Counted from the stretch's first letter, positions 50,779 to 61,187 are shown. The stretch is DNA of 64,000 bases from Candidatus Competibacteraceae bacterium (GCA_027492875.1 JAPUDV010000063.1:1-64000), one strand, 5' to 3'. A program made the numbers and translations. The notes: generated from the sequence alone by a model not told the origin.

Positions 50779-51272
50779 ACCTGCGCCCCCGACGCCGCGA
50801 CGATCCGGAACTCAATCTGGTGCCGATGATCGATGTGGTGCTGGTGCTGCTGATTTTTTTCATGATCGCCACCAGCCTGCGGCACGAGTCCGTACTGGAG
50901 ATTCGCCTGCCGGAGGCGTCAGGGCAGCCGTTGTCGGATAACTTGGCGCCGCTGGAGGTGAGCATCGACGCCACGGGGCGTTACTCCATCCACGGCGTCG
51001 AGGGCCGGCTGCTGGATTCGACGACCGATGTGGCGGTGTTGCGGGAAGAATTGCTGAAAGCCTCCAGCGGGCGGGAGTTGCCGCTGATCATCAGCGCCGA
51101 TGGCCAGACCCCGCATCAGGCGGTGGTGACGGTGCTGGAAGTCGCCGGCCAACTGGGTTTGAGACAGGTGGCCATCGCCACCGCGAACGCCGCGCCCACC
51201 CCCGCCGCGCCGCCGCCATCCACCCCCAACCCGCCGCCGCCATCCACCCCCAACCCGCCGCCGAAAACTTGA
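50775..51272 (+). CDS. exbD: ExbD/TolR-family protein with proline-rich C-terminal repeat
   Basis: The 165-residue protein has the conserved start LNLVPMIDVVLVLLIFFMIAT (helix with the proton-path Asp), then a periplasmic domain ending VLEVAGQLGLRQVAIATA. The final 25 residues are a Pro/Ser/Thr/Asn tail built on PPPPSTPN, which ordinary ExbD lacks. ATGA overlap with exbB and TTGA overlap with lpxK mark a tight operon. Confidence 0.9.
   Translation: MNLRPRRRDDPELNLVPMIDVVLVLLIFFMIATSLRHESVLEIRLPEASGQPLSDNLAPLEVSIDATGRYSIHGVEGRLLDSTTDVAVLREELLKASSGRELPLIISADGQTPHQAVVTVLEVAGQLGLRQVAIATANAAPTPAAPPPSTPNPPPPSTPNPPPKT
51207..51263 (+). repeat. 24-bp repeat in exbD tail
   Basis: Two 24-bp units differ only in the first base and a partial third follows. 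They encode PPPPSTPN twice, then PPP. Confidence 0.85.
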
Positions 51273-51274
51273 TC

Positions 51275-52336
51275 ATGAACTGGCTGGATCGCTACGGGTA
51301 TTCCCTGAATCTGGTCGCCGTGTTGTTGTGGCCGTTCAGCCTGTTGTTCGGGGTTGCGGTGCGAGCGCGGCGGCGGCTGTACCGGCATGGTTTTCTGCAC
51401 AGCGAAGCGGTCGGTGCGCCGGTGGTGGTGGTGGTGGGCAACATCAGCGTCGGCGGCACCGGCAAGACGCCGCTGGTGGCCCGCTTGGTGGAACTGCTGC
51501 GGGAATCCGGCTACAAACCCGGTATCGTCAGTCGCGGCTACGGCGGTCAGTCCGCCGAATGGCCGCGCCACGTCACCGCCGACAGCGACCCGAGCCAGGT
51601 GGGCGACGAGCCGGTCATGCTGGCCCGGCGCTGTCGGTGTCCGGTGGTGGTCGATCCCGACCGGGTCGCGGCGGCGCGAGTCCTGATCGAGACTTACGAC
51701 TGCAACGTGATCCTGAGCGATGACGGTTTGCAACACTATCGCCTGCGGCGCGATATCGAAATTGCCGTGATCTGCGGATCCCGCCGGCTGGGCAACGGGG
51801 CCTGTCTGCCCGCCGGGCCGCTGCGGGAACCGCCCTCCCGTTTGCGCGAGGTCGATTTCGTGGTCGGCAACGGCGCGGCTCGCGGCGGGGAGTATCTAAT
51901 GTCCCTGCGCGGCGAAACCGCGGTGAATCTGAACGATGCCTGCGTCAGCAGCGCGCTGGCCGGGTTCCGCCACGGCACCGTCCACGCCGTGGCCGGTATC
52001 GGCGATCCGGGGCGGTTTTTCGATCACTTGCGGCACGCCCGGCTGCGGCTGATCGAGCATCCGTTTCCGGACCATCATCGCTTTAAGCCCGAGGATCTGC
52101 ATTTCCGACAGGATTTACCGGTGCTGATGACCGAAAAGGATGCCATCAAGTGCCGGGCTTTCACGGCCGAGGGGTGCTGGTGCGTGCCGGTCGATGCGTG
52201 GCTCGATCCGGATTTCGAGGAACGCTTTCTCAAGCGGCTGGCGACGATCGCCCTAGCCAAGGGCATACAACGCGAACAGGGAAAATCGGGTCGCGGGGTT
52301 GACGTGCATCCCCAGCCCGATGTTTTCCGAGGGTGA
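51275..52336 (+). CDS. lpxK: Tetraacyldisaccharide 4'-kinase
   Basis: LpxK phosphorylates the lipid A precursor disaccharide at the inner membrane. Its 353 residues begin with a membrane helix ([19 protein letters not shown]), the Walker A variant [17 protein letters not shown], then [16 protein letters not shown] and LPAGPLREP. Many relatives encode the flippase MsbA just upstream; here lpxK follows exbD directly and msbA must lie elsewhere. Confidence 0.95.
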   Translation: MNWLDRYGYSLNLVAVLLWPFSLLFGVAVRARRRLYRHGFLHSEAVGAPVVVVVGNISVGGTGKTPLVARLVELLRESGYKPGIVSRGYGGQSAEWPRHVTADSDPSQVGDEPVMLARRCRCPVVVDPDRVAAARVLIETYDCNVILSDDGLQHYRLRRDIEIAVICGSRRLGNGACLPAGPLREPPSRLREVDFVVGNGAARGGEYLMSLRGETAVNLNDACVSSALAGFRHGTVHAVAGIGDPGRFFDHLRHARLRLIEHPFPDHHRFKPEDLHFRQDLPVLMTEKDAIKCRAFTAEGCWCVPVDAWLDPDFEERFLKRLATIALAKGIQREQGKSGRGVDVHPQPDVFRG

Positions 52337-52346
52337 GGTCAACGAT

Positions 52347-52535
52347 ATGGACAAGAAATTACTGGATATTCTGGTTTGCCCAGTCAGTAAGGCGCCGCTG
52401 ATCTACGATAAAGCGCGGCAGGAGTTGATCTGCTGGGAGAGCCGCCTGGCCTATCCCGTCCGCGACGGCATTCCGGTCATGTTGGAGGCCGAAGCCCGGC
52501 GTTTGACGGATGACGAGGTCGATCCGAGTGCGTGA
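52347..52535 (+). CDS. ycaR: Trm112/YcaR-family protein
   Basis: The 62-residue protein reads [20 protein letters not shown], then [23 protein letters not shown]. It is the usual small gene between lpxK and kdsB. Of the Trm112-like zinc-ribbon cysteines only CP..K and the later ICW remain, so metal binding is doubtful. The stop overlaps the kdsB start region. Confidence 0.92.
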   Translation: MDKKLLDILVCPVSKAPLIYDKARQELICWESRLAYPVRDGIPVMLEAEARRLTDDEVDPSA

Positions 52536-53346
52536 GGGCGGTCCCCGATTTCGCGTGGCGATTCCGGCCCGTTACGCCTCGACCCGCCTGCCGGGCAAGC
52601 CGCTGCGCTTGCTGGCCGGTCACCCACTGCTCCAGCATGTGTACCGGCGGGCGCTGGCCAGCGGCGCGCTAGAGGTGGTAATCGCCACCGACGATTTCCG
52701 CATCCGCGAGGTGGCCGAGGGGTTCGGCGCGGTGGTGTGCATGACTGCGCCCGAGCACCTGTCCGGCACCGACCGGCTGGCGGAAGTGGCCGACCAGCGC
52801 GGTTGGCTGGATGACGACATCATCGTCAACCTGCAGGGCGACGAACCGCAGATGCCGGCCTCGTTGGTCCGGCAGGTGGCGGCGGCGCTGGAGGCGTGCC
52901 CCGAAGCTGGCATCGCCACGGCTTGCACTCGAATCCGGCGGCTGGAGGAGGTGTTTGACCCGAACGTAGTCAAGGTGGTGAGGGACGCGCGGGACGGTGC
53001 ATCGTACTTCAGCCGCGCTCCGATCCCCTGGCACCGCGAGATGTTTGCGACCGGCGTGGATGGTGCGGCCGGACTGCCGGATGATGACGCCGTTTATTTC
53101 CGCCATATCGGGATCTACGCCTACCGGGCGGCGGTGTTGCGCCGCTATCCCCGCCTGGCGCCGTCGCCGACCGAACGAGCCGAATCGCTGGAGCAGCTGC
53201 GCGCCCTGTGGCACGGTATCCGCATCCATGTGGTCGAGGCCGCCGAAGCTCCGCCGCCCGGAATCGATACCGAGGCCGACCTGGCGCGAGTGACGGCGGA
53301 ATTCGAACGCTTAGGCCAGCAGGTCGAGCGCGGCCAGTTCGGGTAG
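52528..53346 (+). CDS. kdsB: CMP-KDO synthetase
   Basis: KdsB activates KDO with CTP for LPS core synthesis. The nucleotide-binding start [38 protein letters not shown] and [11 protein letters not shown] are characteristic. I chose the GTG with GAGG upstream and overlap with ycaR, giving 272 residues; an in-frame ATG at 52510 adds six. The last 36 bp overlap the convergent small gene. Confidence 0.95.
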   Translation: MREGGPRFRVAIPARYASTRLPGKPLRLLAGHPLLQHVYRRALASGALEVVIATDDFRIREVAEGFGAVVCMTAPEHLSGTDRLAEVADQRGWLDDDIIVNLQGDEPQMPASLVRQVAAALEACPEAGIATACTRIRRLEEVFDPNVVKVVRDARDGASYFSRAPIPWHREMFATGVDGAAGLPDDDAVYFRHIGIYAYRAAVLRRYPRLAPSPTERAESLEQLRALWHGIRIHVVEAAEAPPPGIDTEADLARVTAEFERLGQQVERGQFG

Positions 53347-53580
53347 GTCGGGGTTGAGACGGTTGCGGCCGGCATCCAGAAGGGCGACGCTGAAGGTGTG
53401 CGGCGCCCAGCCGCTGGCGTCGCCGTATTGGTTGGTTTGCAGGATCTTGCGGTCCTGGCGGTCGCGCAGTACCAGCGCCGGCTCCTCGCTCAGGATCTCG
53501 ATGACCTGGTAGGCGTGGCCTTGGTAAAGCAGGACCCGGCCCAGCAGTTTTTTCAGTTTTTCCGGATCAATCGGTGGCAT
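53311..53580 (-). CDS. Small conserved hypothetical protein
   Basis: The 89-residue protein reads MPPIDPEKLKKLLGRVLLYQ, then GHAYQVIEILSEEPALVLRD and a Leu-rich tail. It looks like a compact beta fold (possible SH3-like barrel) and I recall similar unnamed proteins in gammaproteobacteria. It overlaps kdsB by 36 bp on the opposite strand and diverges from the phosphatase gene. Function unknown. Confidence 0.65.
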   Translation of the reverse strand: MPPIDPEKLKKLLGRVLLYQGHAYQVIEILSEEPALVLRDRQDRKILQTNQYGDASGWAPHTFSVALLDAGRNRLNPDLPELAALDLLA

Positions 53581-53672
53581 GGGCGGCGACCAAGGTGACC
53601 AAATTCAAACTCATGCAGGCGGTGCGCACGATATTCGGTTCCGTGCGGCCGCTGGCGGCAGCGAGGTCCAAG

Positions 53673-54155
53673 GTGAAAGTGAAGGTGTTGTTCGTGTGCA
53701 TGGGCAATATTTGTCGCTCTCCGATGGCGGAGGGGGTATTCCGGCACTTGCTGGAAGGGGCTGGCCTGGTCGAACAGGTTTATGTCGATTCGGCTGGCAC
53801 CCATTCCTACCACATTGGTGCGCTGCCTGATAGCCGCAGCCAAGCCACCGCGTTGAGTCGGGGTGTGGATTTGCGTGGGATCCGCGCCAGACGGGTGACG
53901 GCGACCGATTTTGTTGAGTTCGATTACCTGCTGGCGATGGATCGCGCCAATTATCAGGACCTACTGGCTGCGTGCCAGGACGAGGAACTGCGGTCCCGCA
54001 TTCGCTTGTTCATGGATTTTGCCCCCGCCTTGCCGGAACGGGAAGTACCGGACCCCTACTACGGTGGTCCGACCGGTTTCGAAAGGATTATGGATTTGGT
54101 CGAGGAAGGGGCGCAGGGTCTGCTGCTCCATCTGCGCGAGCGCTATCGGATTTGA
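53673..54155 (+). CDS. Low molecular weight protein tyrosine phosphatase
   Basis: The 160-residue cytoplasmic phosphatase has the P-loop VCMGNICRS with Cys9 and Arg15 and the general acid Asp127 in VPDPYYGG. I chose the GTG behind GAGG; upstream residues in the longer frame do not fit the family. Relatives reverse tyrosine kinases of exopolysaccharide export or act on arsenate, but no such gene is near. It ends before a shared terminator with rne. Confidence 0.9.
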   Translation: MKVKVLFVCMGNICRSPMAEGVFRHLLEGAGLVEQVYVDSAGTHSYHIGALPDSRSQATALSRGVDLRGIRARRVTATDFVEFDYLLAMDRANYQDLLAACQDEELRSRIRLFMDFAPALPEREVPDPYYGGPTGFERIMDLVEEGAQGLLLHLRERYRI

Positions 54156-54181
54156 TCTGGCGGCTGACCGGTTTCTCCGAC

Positions 54182-54214
54182 AAAAAGCGGGGCTGTTATC
54201 AGCCCCGCTTTTTT
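54182..54214. terminator. Bidirectional rho-independent terminator
   Basis: AAAAAGCGGGGCTG pairs fully with CAGCCCCGCTTTTT around TTAT. It has A- and T-runs on either side and so can stop both the phosphatase and the convergent rne transcript. Confidence 0.9.
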
Positions 54215-54223
54215 GCTGGTCAA

Positions 54224-57200
54224 TCAGGCTGCTGGTTTCTGATCGGCGTCGGATTCCGGTTGCGGTGAATCAGTCGATCCGGCGGATTGCGGCTCGTCCG
54301 GGGCGGGTGTGGCCTGATCGGCATCATCGAGCACGGCAAGGGTTGCCACCACCATTTCGCCCTCAACCTCGACCGAAATCGTGTCTTCCTGGTAAGGCGT
54401 GGCGGTGACCGTCTCGTTTTCCGCCAAGGAGGCGGTTTTCGCCGAGGTTGTTGTTTCCAACACGTCGGATTCGGAACTGGCCACGACCGCGACCGGCGAT
54501 GCGGTGGCCAGTGCGCCTCCGGTTGCAACCGGAATCGAGTCGGGCGCCAGGGGGTCGGATTCCGGAGTTTCAGCCGATGGTCCCGCTGCATCCCCGGCGA
54601 CAGTTTCGCCTCCGGTTGTGTCTGGTGCGACCTCGATATTTTTGGCCTCGTCGGTCGTGGTCTCCCCAACGATGGGCGCCGGCTGGTCTGTCGAAACCTC
54701 GTCGGGGGCTTCCGGGAGAAGCGATTCGAGCAAGATCGGCGCTGTCTCGCGAAAGGCGGCGGAGACAATCGGTGCTCCCATCCGGGCGGTTTCCGATTCG
54801 GAGGGATCCCCCGATTCGGCCGGGGGCGGCGGGAGTTCCGAATCGGTCAGCTCGGTCCGCGTCGGGGGCAGGGCGGTTTCGCGGTCATCCACGGGTCGTT
54901 CCGTATTGTCCCCAGCTACTGGATATTCCATGGGGAAGGGCGGCGGCGGGATCAGCGTTTCGGGTTTTGCCGGCGGCGGGACGGGGTCTGTCGGTTGGGT
55001 TTTGACCGGGGTTGTTGTTCCCCGGGACAAGCGAGGGCGACCGCTGCGGATGCGGCGCTGCGGCGCGGCCGGCGCTGCGGCGGTCGTGATGGGGGCCATG
55101 TCGGCGGCACGCGATTCAGTGTCGCGAGTGCTGGGTGCGGCGGTCTGGTCGGTCTGATCGGTCTGGTCGGTCTGATCGGTCTGGTCGGTCTGGTCGATTT
55201 CGCCGCCGGAATCAGCGTTGGTCGGGGTTGCCTCCGTCGGGGTTGCTTCGCCGCGCCGCCGCCGCCGACCACCGCGCCGGCCGCGCCGATTGCGCGCGCC
55301 GGCGGTTTCCTCGTCAGCTTCCTCGGTGCTGGCAACCGGTTCGTCGGTCGGCTCGCCGGAGACCGCCGCCGGAGCTTCGACAACGGGTCTGAGTTCTGGC
55401 GGCAAGTCCTCGGCCGGGGCGGCGATCGGCGGCGCGGAAGCGGCTGGCGCGCTGCTGTCCCTGACCACGGCGGGTTCCGTGGCGGGCTCCGCCTCGGGTC
55501 GCCGGCCGGGCCGGTCGCGGCGCTGCTGCCGTTCCGGTTTGGCGGGGCGGGTTCCCGGCCGGGCCGGTCGCTCCTGCTGGGGTTGTTGCTGCGGGGCTTG
55601 CCCGAAGAGATTGCTCCATAGCCAGCGGAAGAAGCTCGGGTTCACCTCGGGCTTGGATGCTGGCGCGGGCGGTGGCGGAGCCGGGGTGGCCGGCGCGACG
55701 CCCTTGACCGCCGGTTCCTCGTCGGCGCCCCGCATCGCGGCGCCCGCCGGCGCCTCCAAGTGTTCCTCGAAGTCCTCGACCAGGGTGTACGACGGCAACT
55801 GAGCTTCCGACAGTTCCTCCATCCGCAAGCGATTGAGCTTGAAGTGCGGAGTTTCCAGCGATTCGTTCGGCACCAGTATCACGGTGACCCGATGGCGTTG
55901 CTCGATGGCGCGAACCGCCTCACGCTTCTCGTTGAGCAGGAAGGTGGCGACCTTGACCGGTAACTGAACCACGACTCGGCCGGTCTTATCCTTCATTGCT
56001 TCTTCCTGGATCAGCCGCAGCACGCTGAGCGCCAGCGAATCGATGTTGCGGATGGTACCCTGGCCGTTGCAGCGCGGGCAAATCATGTGGCTGGCTTCGT
56101 CCAGCGACGGGCTCAGCCGCTGCCGCGACATTTCCAGCAGACCAAACCGGGAGATCCGGCCAACCTGCACCCGGGCGCGATCCATTTTCAACGCCTCGCG
56201 CAGCCGGTTTTCCACCTCGCGCTGGTTGCGGGCGATGTTCATGTCGATGAAATCGATGACGATCAGGCCGCCCAGGTCGCGCAACCGCAACTGTCGGGCG
56301 ATTTCCTCGGCGGCTTCCCGATTGGTGGTCAGCGCCGTTTCCTCGATATCGGCCCCCCGGGTGGCGCGCGCCGAATTGATGTCGATGGACACCAGCGCCT
56401 CGGTATAGTCGATCACGATCCCGCCGCCGGAGGGCAGGCTGACCTCGCGCAGGTAGGCGGTTTCGATCTGCGATTCGATTTGGTAGCGGGTGAACAGGGG
56501 CACGTTGTCCTGATACAGCTTGAGCTTGTTCAGGTTGTGCGGCATCACCTGCTGCATGAAATCCTGCGCCTGGCGGTGGACGGTGGGGTTGTCCACCAGG
56601 ATCTCGCCGATATCGGCGCGCAGGTAATCGCGCAAGGCCCGGATGATGATGTTGCTTTCCTGGTAGATCAGGAACGGGGCCTTTTTCTGGGAGGAGGCGG
56701 TTTCGATCGCTTGCCACAGGTGCAGCAGGTAATCGAGATCCCACTGCAGCTCTTCCTGCGAGCGGCCCACGCCGGCGGTGCGGACGATCAGACCCATGCC
56801 GTCGGGAATGTCGAGGCTGCTCATCACCTCGCGGATTTCCTGGCGATCATCGCCTTCGATCCGTCGCGACACGCCGCCGGCGCGCGGGTTGTTGGGCATC
56901 AACACCAGATAGCGGCCGGCCAGGCTGATGAAGGTGGTTAGCGCCGCGCCCTTGTTGCCGCGCTCTTCCTTTTCCACCTGGACCACCAGATCCTGACCTT
57001 CCTTGATGGCTTCCCGGATGTTTGGCCGGCCGCCGTCGGCGATGGATTGGGGGTCGAAGTAGTTGCGGGTGATTTCCTTGAAGGGCAGAAACCCGTGCCG
57101 GTCGGCGCCGTAATCGACGAACGCCGCTTCCAGCCCCGGCTCGACGCGGGTGACGCGGCCCTTGTAGACGTTGGATTTCTTTTGCTCCCGCGCGGGAGTT

Positions 57201-57289
57201 TCGATATCGAGATCGTAAAGTTTTTGGCCTTCCACGAGGGCCACGCGCAACTCTTCCTGCTGAGTTGCGTTGATCAGCATGCGTTTCAT
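54224..57289 (-). CDS. rne: Ribonuclease E
   Basis: The 1021-residue endonuclease starts mRNA decay and processes rRNA and tRNA. The N-terminal half has the S1 domain ([20 protein letters not shown]), 5' sensor, DNase-I-like region with catalytic aspartates ([20 protein letters not shown]) and the Zn-link CPRCNGQG. The C-terminal half is a disordered Pro/Ala/Glu scaffold with an Arg-rich segment ([16 protein letters not shown]) and a TDQ repeat. I chose the ATG giving [14 protein letters not shown]. Confidence 0.96.
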   Translation of the reverse strand: MKRMLINATQQEELRVALVEGQKLYDLDIETPAREQKKSNVYKGRVTRVEPGLEAAFVDYGADRHGFLPFKEITRNYFDPQSIADGGRPNIREAIKEGQDLVVQVEKEERGNKGAALTTFISLAGRYLVLMPNNPRAGGVSRRIEGDDRQEIREVMSSLDIPDGMGLIVRTAGVGRSQEELQWDLDYLLHLWQAIETASSQKKAPFLIYQESNIIIRALRDYLRADIGEILVDNPTVHRQAQDFMQQVMPHNLNKLKLYQDNVPLFTRYQIESQIETAYLREVSLPSGGGIVIDYTEALVSIDINSARATRGADIEETALTTNREAAEEIARQLRLRDLGGLIVIDFIDMNIARNQREVENRLREALKMDRARVQVGRISRFGLLEMSRQRLSPSLDEASHMICPRCNGQGTIRNIDSLALSVLRLIQEEAMKDKTGRVVVQLPVKVATFLLNEKREAVRAIEQRHRVTVILVPNESLETPHFKLNRLRMEELSEAQLPSYTLVEDFEEHLEAPAGAAMRGADEEPAVKGVAPATPAPPPPAPASKPEVNPSFFRWLWSNLFGQAPQQQPQQERPARPGTRPAKPERQQRRDRPGRRPEAEPATEPAVVRDSSAPAASAPPIAAPAEDLPPELRPVVEAPAAVSGEPTDEPVASTEEADEETAGARNRRGRRGGRRRRRGEATPTEATPTNADSGGEIDQTDQTDQTDQTDQTDQTAAPSTRDTESRAADMAPITTAAAPAAPQRRIRSGRPRLSRGTTTPVKTQPTDPVPPPAKPETLIPPPPFPMEYPVAGDNTERPVDDRETALPPTRTELTDSELPPPPAESGDPSESETARMGAPIVSAAFRETAPILLESLLPEAPDEVSTDQPAPIVGETTTDEAKNIEVAPDTTGGETVAGDAAGPSAETPESDPLAPDSIPVATGGALATASPVAVVASSESDVLETTTSAKTASLAENETVTATPYQEDTISVEVEGEMVVATLAVLDDADQATPAPDEPQSAGSTDSPQPESDADQKPAA
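55144..55200 (-). repeat. 9-bp repeat coding (DQT)n in RNase E scaffold
   Basis: Units alternating GGTCTGGTC and GGTCTGATC (plus strand) encode about six DQT/TDQ steps in the disordered region of RNase E. Such a repeat can change copy number by slippage without loss of frame. Confidence 0.8.
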
Positions 57290-57613
57290 TCGGAAAGATT
57301 CCCTGCGCTCGACCATCACCGGCGGCGCCGCAGTTGTCGCCGAGGCGTGGCTGGGATAGGAGAAGGCCCGGAGAGATCAGGTGCGTCGGGCGGACCCAGA
57401 TACGCCGCGAGGTCGTAACCAGCCGGCTGGGAGCGCGGTCAAGAGCCGCTCATGGAAGGTCGGGTCGAGCGGCGGATAAACCCGTTTAAAAACCCTGCCC
57501 GCCGGTGTTGCTGGCGTGCGGGCGCGAAAACCGATATCGTGTGCCGATCCTGTTTCGTCGGCCTTTCGGGCCAATCGGCGACAACTTCCACGAACTATAA
57601 CAGTCCGACTGGT
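57290..57613. promoter_or_regulatory. Divergent rne/rluC leader region
   Basis: This 324-bp gap should hold both promoters and the long rne 5' leader. In E. coli that leader folds and is cut by RNase E itself, giving feedback control. The same gene order suggests the same here, but I did not identify the conserved stem-loops. Confidence 0.4.
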
Positions 57614-58594
57614 ATGCTTCAAACGATGCCTGCGTCCATGTCCGCCGGTGGGGTGCGCCACCTGGAAATCACTTCGGAGCATGCCGGGCAGCGGCTCGAT
57701 AATTTTCTGCTGCGCGAGCTGAAAGGTGCGCCCAAGAGCTTGATCTATCGAATCCTGCGCAAGGGAGAAGTCCGCCTGAACGGAGGCCGGGTGCAGCCAA
57801 GCCAGCGACTGCAAGCCGGCGATAGACTGCGCGTTCCCCCGGTGCGCCTGGGCGAGCGAGATGAAAGGGTGTTCCGGCCGCCGCCAGGGTGGGTGGAGCG
57901 CCTGCGGGCGGCGGTACTGCATGAGGATCGCGAGGTATTGGTGCTCGACAAGCCGGCCGGCTTGGCGGTGCATAAAGGCAGCGGGGTCGATTATGGCGTG
58001 ATCGAACTCTTGCGTGCCCTGCGTCCGCAAGAGCCGTTTCTGGAACTGGCGCACCGACTGGATCGCGATACCAGTGGCTGTTTGCTGCTGGCCCGGACTC
58101 CGGCGGCGCTGCGGCTGATTCAGGACGCCTTGCGGACCGGACGGGTGGAGAAACGCTATCTCGCCTTGGTGCGAGGCTACTGGAACCACGGTCCGCGTGA
58201 GGTGAACCCGCCTTTGCGCCGCAACGTCTTGCGCGGTGGCGAGCGGCTGGTCGAGGTGGCGGACGATGGCAAGCCGGCCCTGACCCGGTTTCGCCCAATC
58301 AACCTGTTCAAACTGGCTTCGCTGCTGGAGGCGAACATCGCCACCGGTCGTACCCATCAGATCCGCGTTCATGCCGCTCACGTGGGCTATCCGCTGGCCG
58401 GCGACGCGAAATACGGCGATGCCGCGTTCAACCGGGCGATGGCCGAGCAGTGTGGCCTGCGTCGGTTGTTTTTGCACGCCCACAGCTTGAGCCTGTCCCT
58501 GGGTGGCCGGGACATCGCGGTGAGCGCCCCGCTGGATGCCGAACTCACGGGCGTACTGGAAAGTCTGCGTTCGGCGAACCCGATTGGAAGGTAA
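57614..58594 (+). CDS. rluC: 23S rRNA pseudouridine synthase RluC
   Basis: The enzyme makes pseudouridines 955, 2504 and 2580 in 23S rRNA. The 326-residue protein has an S4 domain (QRLDNFLLRELKGAPKSLIY then RILRKGEVRLNGGR) and the catalytic Asp in AHRLDRDTSGCLLLAR, plus GRTHQIRVHAAHVGYPLAGD. Three in-frame ATG codons (57614, 57626, 57638) are possible. It is divergent from rne, as in E. coli. Confidence 0.94.
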   Translation: MLQTMPASMSAGGVRHLEITSEHAGQRLDNFLLRELKGAPKSLIYRILRKGEVRLNGGRVQPSQRLQAGDRLRVPPVRLGERDERVFRPPPGWVERLRAAVLHEDREVLVLDKPAGLAVHKGSGVDYGVIELLRALRPQEPFLELAHRLDRDTSGCLLLARTPAALRLIQDALRTGRVEKRYLALVRGYWNHGPREVNPPLRRNVLRGGERLVEVADDGKPALTRFRPINLFKLASLLEANIATGRTHQIRVHAAHVGYPLAGDAKYGDAAFNRAMAEQCGLRRLFLHAHSLSLSLGGRDIAVSAPLDAELTGVLESLRSANPIGR

Positions 58595-58608
58595 GCGAGA
58601 GACACGCC

Positions 58609-59580
58609 ATGACCGATCCGAGTCCGAACTCAAAACTACCCGACGACGAGCGCTGGGCGCGCGAAGTATTAAGCAAATTGGCGTTCGCCGCCGTGACCGA
58701 GCAGCGACGGACCCGACGCTGGGGAATTTTTTTCAAGCTGCTGTTTTTTGCGTATCTGGTGCTGCTGCTGGTGTTGGCCTGGCCGGATAGTCTCGATACC
58801 ACCACCGGTGGCAAGCGCCACACCGCGCTGGTTCGGATTGACGGGTTGATCGCCAGCAACACCGAGGCCAGCGCTAAAAACGTGATCGAGGCGCTGCGCA
58901 AGGCGTTCGAGGATGAGAAAACAGCCGGAGTGATCGTGCAGATCAACAGTCCGGGCGGCAGTCCGGTGCAGGCGGGCGAGGTGTACGACGAGATCCAGCG
59001 ACTGCGTCGGAAGTACCCCAAGATTCCGGTCCATGCGGTGGCAAGCGACGTGTGCGCCTCGGGTGGTTACTACATCGCGGCAGCGGCGCAGAACATCTAC
59101 GCCAACAAGGCCAGCATCGTCGGTTCCATCGGAGTGCGGATGGACAGCTTCGGCTTCACCGACGCCATCGCCAAGCTGGGCATCGAACGACGGGCGTACA
59201 CGGCGGGGAACAACAAGGATTTCCTCGATCCGTTCAAGCCGGTCAATCCGGCGGAAGTCCAGCATTTACAGGGGATGCTCGATGCGATCCACCAGCAGTT
59301 CATCGCGGCGGTCAGGCAGGGTCGGGGCGAGCGCCTGAAGGACAATCCGGAGGTGTTCAGCGGTCTGATGTGGACCGGCGAGCAGAGCGTCGAACTGGGA
59401 CTGGTGGACGCGCTGGGCAACACCCGCTACGTGGCCGAGGAAGTGATCGGCGAGAAAACCGTGGTGGATTACACCAAACACACCCGTTGGGTGGAGCGGT
59501 TGTTCGATGGAGCGGAAGCCAGTCTCGGCGCGGCGCTGCTGAAGGTGCTGGGGATCGATGGAATGGCGCAATGGCGGTAG
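58609..59580 (+). CDS. sppA: S49-family signal peptide peptidase SppA
   Basis: The 323-residue membrane-anchored serine protease degrades cleaved signal peptides and some membrane proteins. One membrane helix (about 40-58), nucleophile Ser151 in VCASGGYYIAAAA and general base Lys203 in GNNKDFLDPF form the Ser-Lys dyad. This is the short, single-domain form. It follows rluC by 14 bp and is probably cotranscribed. Confidence 0.93.
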   Translation: MTDPSPNSKLPDDERWAREVLSKLAFAAVTEQRRTRRWGIFFKLLFFAYLVLLLVLAWPDSLDTTTGGKRHTALVRIDGLIASNTEASAKNVIEALRKAFEDEKTAGVIVQINSPGGSPVQAGEVYDEIQRLRRKYPKIPVHAVASDVCASGGYYIAAAAQNIYANKASIVGSIGVRMDSFGFTDAIAKLGIERRAYTAGNNKDFLDPFKPVNPAEVQHLQGMLDAIHQQFIAAVRQGRGERLKDNPEVFSGLMWTGEQSVELGLVDALGNTRYVAEEVIGEKTVVDYTKHTRWVERLFDGAEASLGAALLKVLGIDGMAQWR

Positions 59581-59758
59581 GTTTGCCGACCCGCAGGTTT
59601 CGGTACAGAGGCGTTTCGGATGTCCGCTCAACTTAAACCCTAAATATGCGATATGCGACGATCCGCTGGCGGAATTGAACTTGCCCTGCACCGGCCTGAC
59701 CGTCCGGCTGGTGGATCTTTACGACCGGAGGGGCTGCCTGACGCGGGATCGTCCGCGC

Positions 59759-60358
59759 TCACAACACGGTCACCCCCGCCGCCTCCAGCATCCGGGCGAG
59801 TCGGATCAGCGGCAAGCCGATCAGGCTGGTGGGGTCGTCGCCCTCCAGCCGCTCGAACAGGGCGATGCCCAGTCCCTCGGATTTGAAGCTACCCGCGCAA
59901 TGGTACGGCTGCTCGCGCCGCAGATAACCCTCGATCATCTCCGCCGTCAGCGTCCGGAACACGACCCGGAACGGCTCCACCGCGATCTGGCATCGACCGC
60001 TGGCGCTATCCAGCAGGCACAGCCCGGTGTAGAAAGCGACCGTGCGTCCCGCCGCCCGCCGCAGTTGCGCCGTTGCCCGCGAGTGGTCGCCGGGCTTACC
60101 GATGACCTCGCCATCCAGTTCGGCCGCCTGGTCCGAACCGATCACCAGCGCCGCCGGTTCACGCCGGGCGACCGCGCGGGCTTTCGACTCCGCCAGCCGC
60201 ACCGCCAGCGCCGCCGCCGGTTCGCCGGGCGAGTGGGCTTCATCGACATCCGGATCCCGGACGGCAAACGGTAAATCCAGCCGCGCCAGCAATTCACGGC
60301 GGAACGGCGAGGTGGACGCGAGAATCAGACGACGGCCATCGGATAGGGTCTCGGGCAT
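59759..60358 (-). CDS. Maf-family nucleotide pyrophosphatase (YceF-like)
   Basis: The 199-residue enzyme hydrolyses modified or non-canonical nucleoside triphosphates; YceF-type members prefer m7GTP. The nucleotide-binding start RLILASTSPFRRELLARL, DVDEAHSPGE, VIGSDQAAELDGEVIGKPGD and the GSFKSEGLGIALFERLEGDD-PTSLIGLPL end are typical. It is divergent from yceD, the conserved arrangement around rpmF. Confidence 0.92.
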   Translation of the reverse strand: MPETLSDGRRLILASTSPFRRELLARLDLPFAVRDPDVDEAHSPGEPAAALAVRLAESKARAVARREPAALVIGSDQAAELDGEVIGKPGDHSRATAQLRRAAGRTVAFYTGLCLLDSASGRCQIAVEPFRVVFRTLTAEMIEGYLRREQPYHCAGSFKSEGLGIALFERLEGDDPTSLIGLPLIRLARMLEAAGVTVL

Positions 60359-60456
60359 GGCGGCAGCTCGGCGAATGGCTTGGAAATAGGGGTAATTGTG
60401 CGGAATCTGGCTTTATTTTGACAGAAATCCAGCGTGCCTATATTATTCCGCGCCTT

Positions 60457-60990
60457 ATGCAAATCCCAGTGCTTCCCGACCGGATCAACCCCTGGCAACT
60501 GGCCGCAGAAAGCGGGCGGTTGGACGGTGAGTTGAAGCTGGCGGCGTTGCCGCGATTGGCCGCTTTGCTCGAACATGCGAGTGGCGAGGTCAAGGTGGCG
60601 TTGGCGGCGGGGGTCGACGAGCAGGGGCTGCGATTCATCGAGGGCACGCTGCAAACCGAGGTCGATCTGGTTTGCCAGCGTTGCCTCGGTCCGCTGCGGT
60701 TGCCGCTGAAGGTCGCGGTCAACCTGGCGCTGGTGCGCGCCGACGCTGAGTCCGCCCGCCTGCCCGATCAGCGCGAGCCGCTTTTGGCCGCCGAAGCCGA
60801 TCTTGCCGTCGCCGACCTGGTGGAGGATGAGTTGTTGCTGGCTTTACCGCAGATTCCCCGCCATCAGAATGCGCGAGAGTGCGAGGCCAACGGTTATCTA
60901 TCGCCCGGCGAACCGGTGCCGGATGCCAGGCAACACCGGACCTTTGCGGCGCTGGCGTCCCTGTTGCAAGATTCCAAGAGGAGCAATTAG
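60457..60990 (+). CDS. yceD: YceD/DUF177 protein, 23S rRNA accumulation factor
   Basis: The 177-residue protein carries the DUF177 core with [16 protein letters not shown] and a closing LPQIPRH with a Cys in [10 protein letters not shown]. YceD is needed for normal 23S rRNA and is regularly followed by rpmF. The start giving [13 protein letters not shown] is supported by family length. The ATG of rpmF lies 2 bp after the stop. Confidence 0.9.
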   Translation: MQIPVLPDRINPWQLAAESGRLDGELKLAALPRLAALLEHASGEVKVALAAGVDEQGLRFIEGTLQTEVDLVCQRCLGPLRLPLKVAVNLALVRADAESARLPDQREPLLAAEADLAVADLVEDELLLALPQIPRHQNARECEANGYLSPGEPVPDARQHRTFAALASLLQDSKRSN

Positions 60991-60992
60991 TC

Positions 60993-61187
60993 ATGGCCGT
61001 ACAAAAATCCCGTAAAAGCCCCTCCAAGCGCGGCATGCGCCGCGCCCACGACGCCCTGACCGTCGCTACGCTATCGACGGATCGCGTCTCCGGCGAACTG
61101 CATCGCCGCCATCACGTCACGCCGAACGGTTTTTATCGCGGCCGCAAGGTCATCAACGAGCCCGTCGCGGCCGACGGCGAAGAATAA
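60993..61187 (+). CDS. rpmF: 50S ribosomal protein L32
   Basis: The 64-residue protein begins [20 protein letters not shown] and continues with [20 protein letters not shown]. It lacks the zinc-binding Cys pairs seen in some lineages, which is normal for gammaproteobacterial L32. AGAGGAGCAATTAGTC gives a strong ribosome binding site inside the end of yceD. Confidence 0.97.
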   Translation: MAVQKSRKSPSKRGMRRAHDALTVATLSTDRVSGELHRRHHVTPNGFYRGRKVINEPVAADGEE

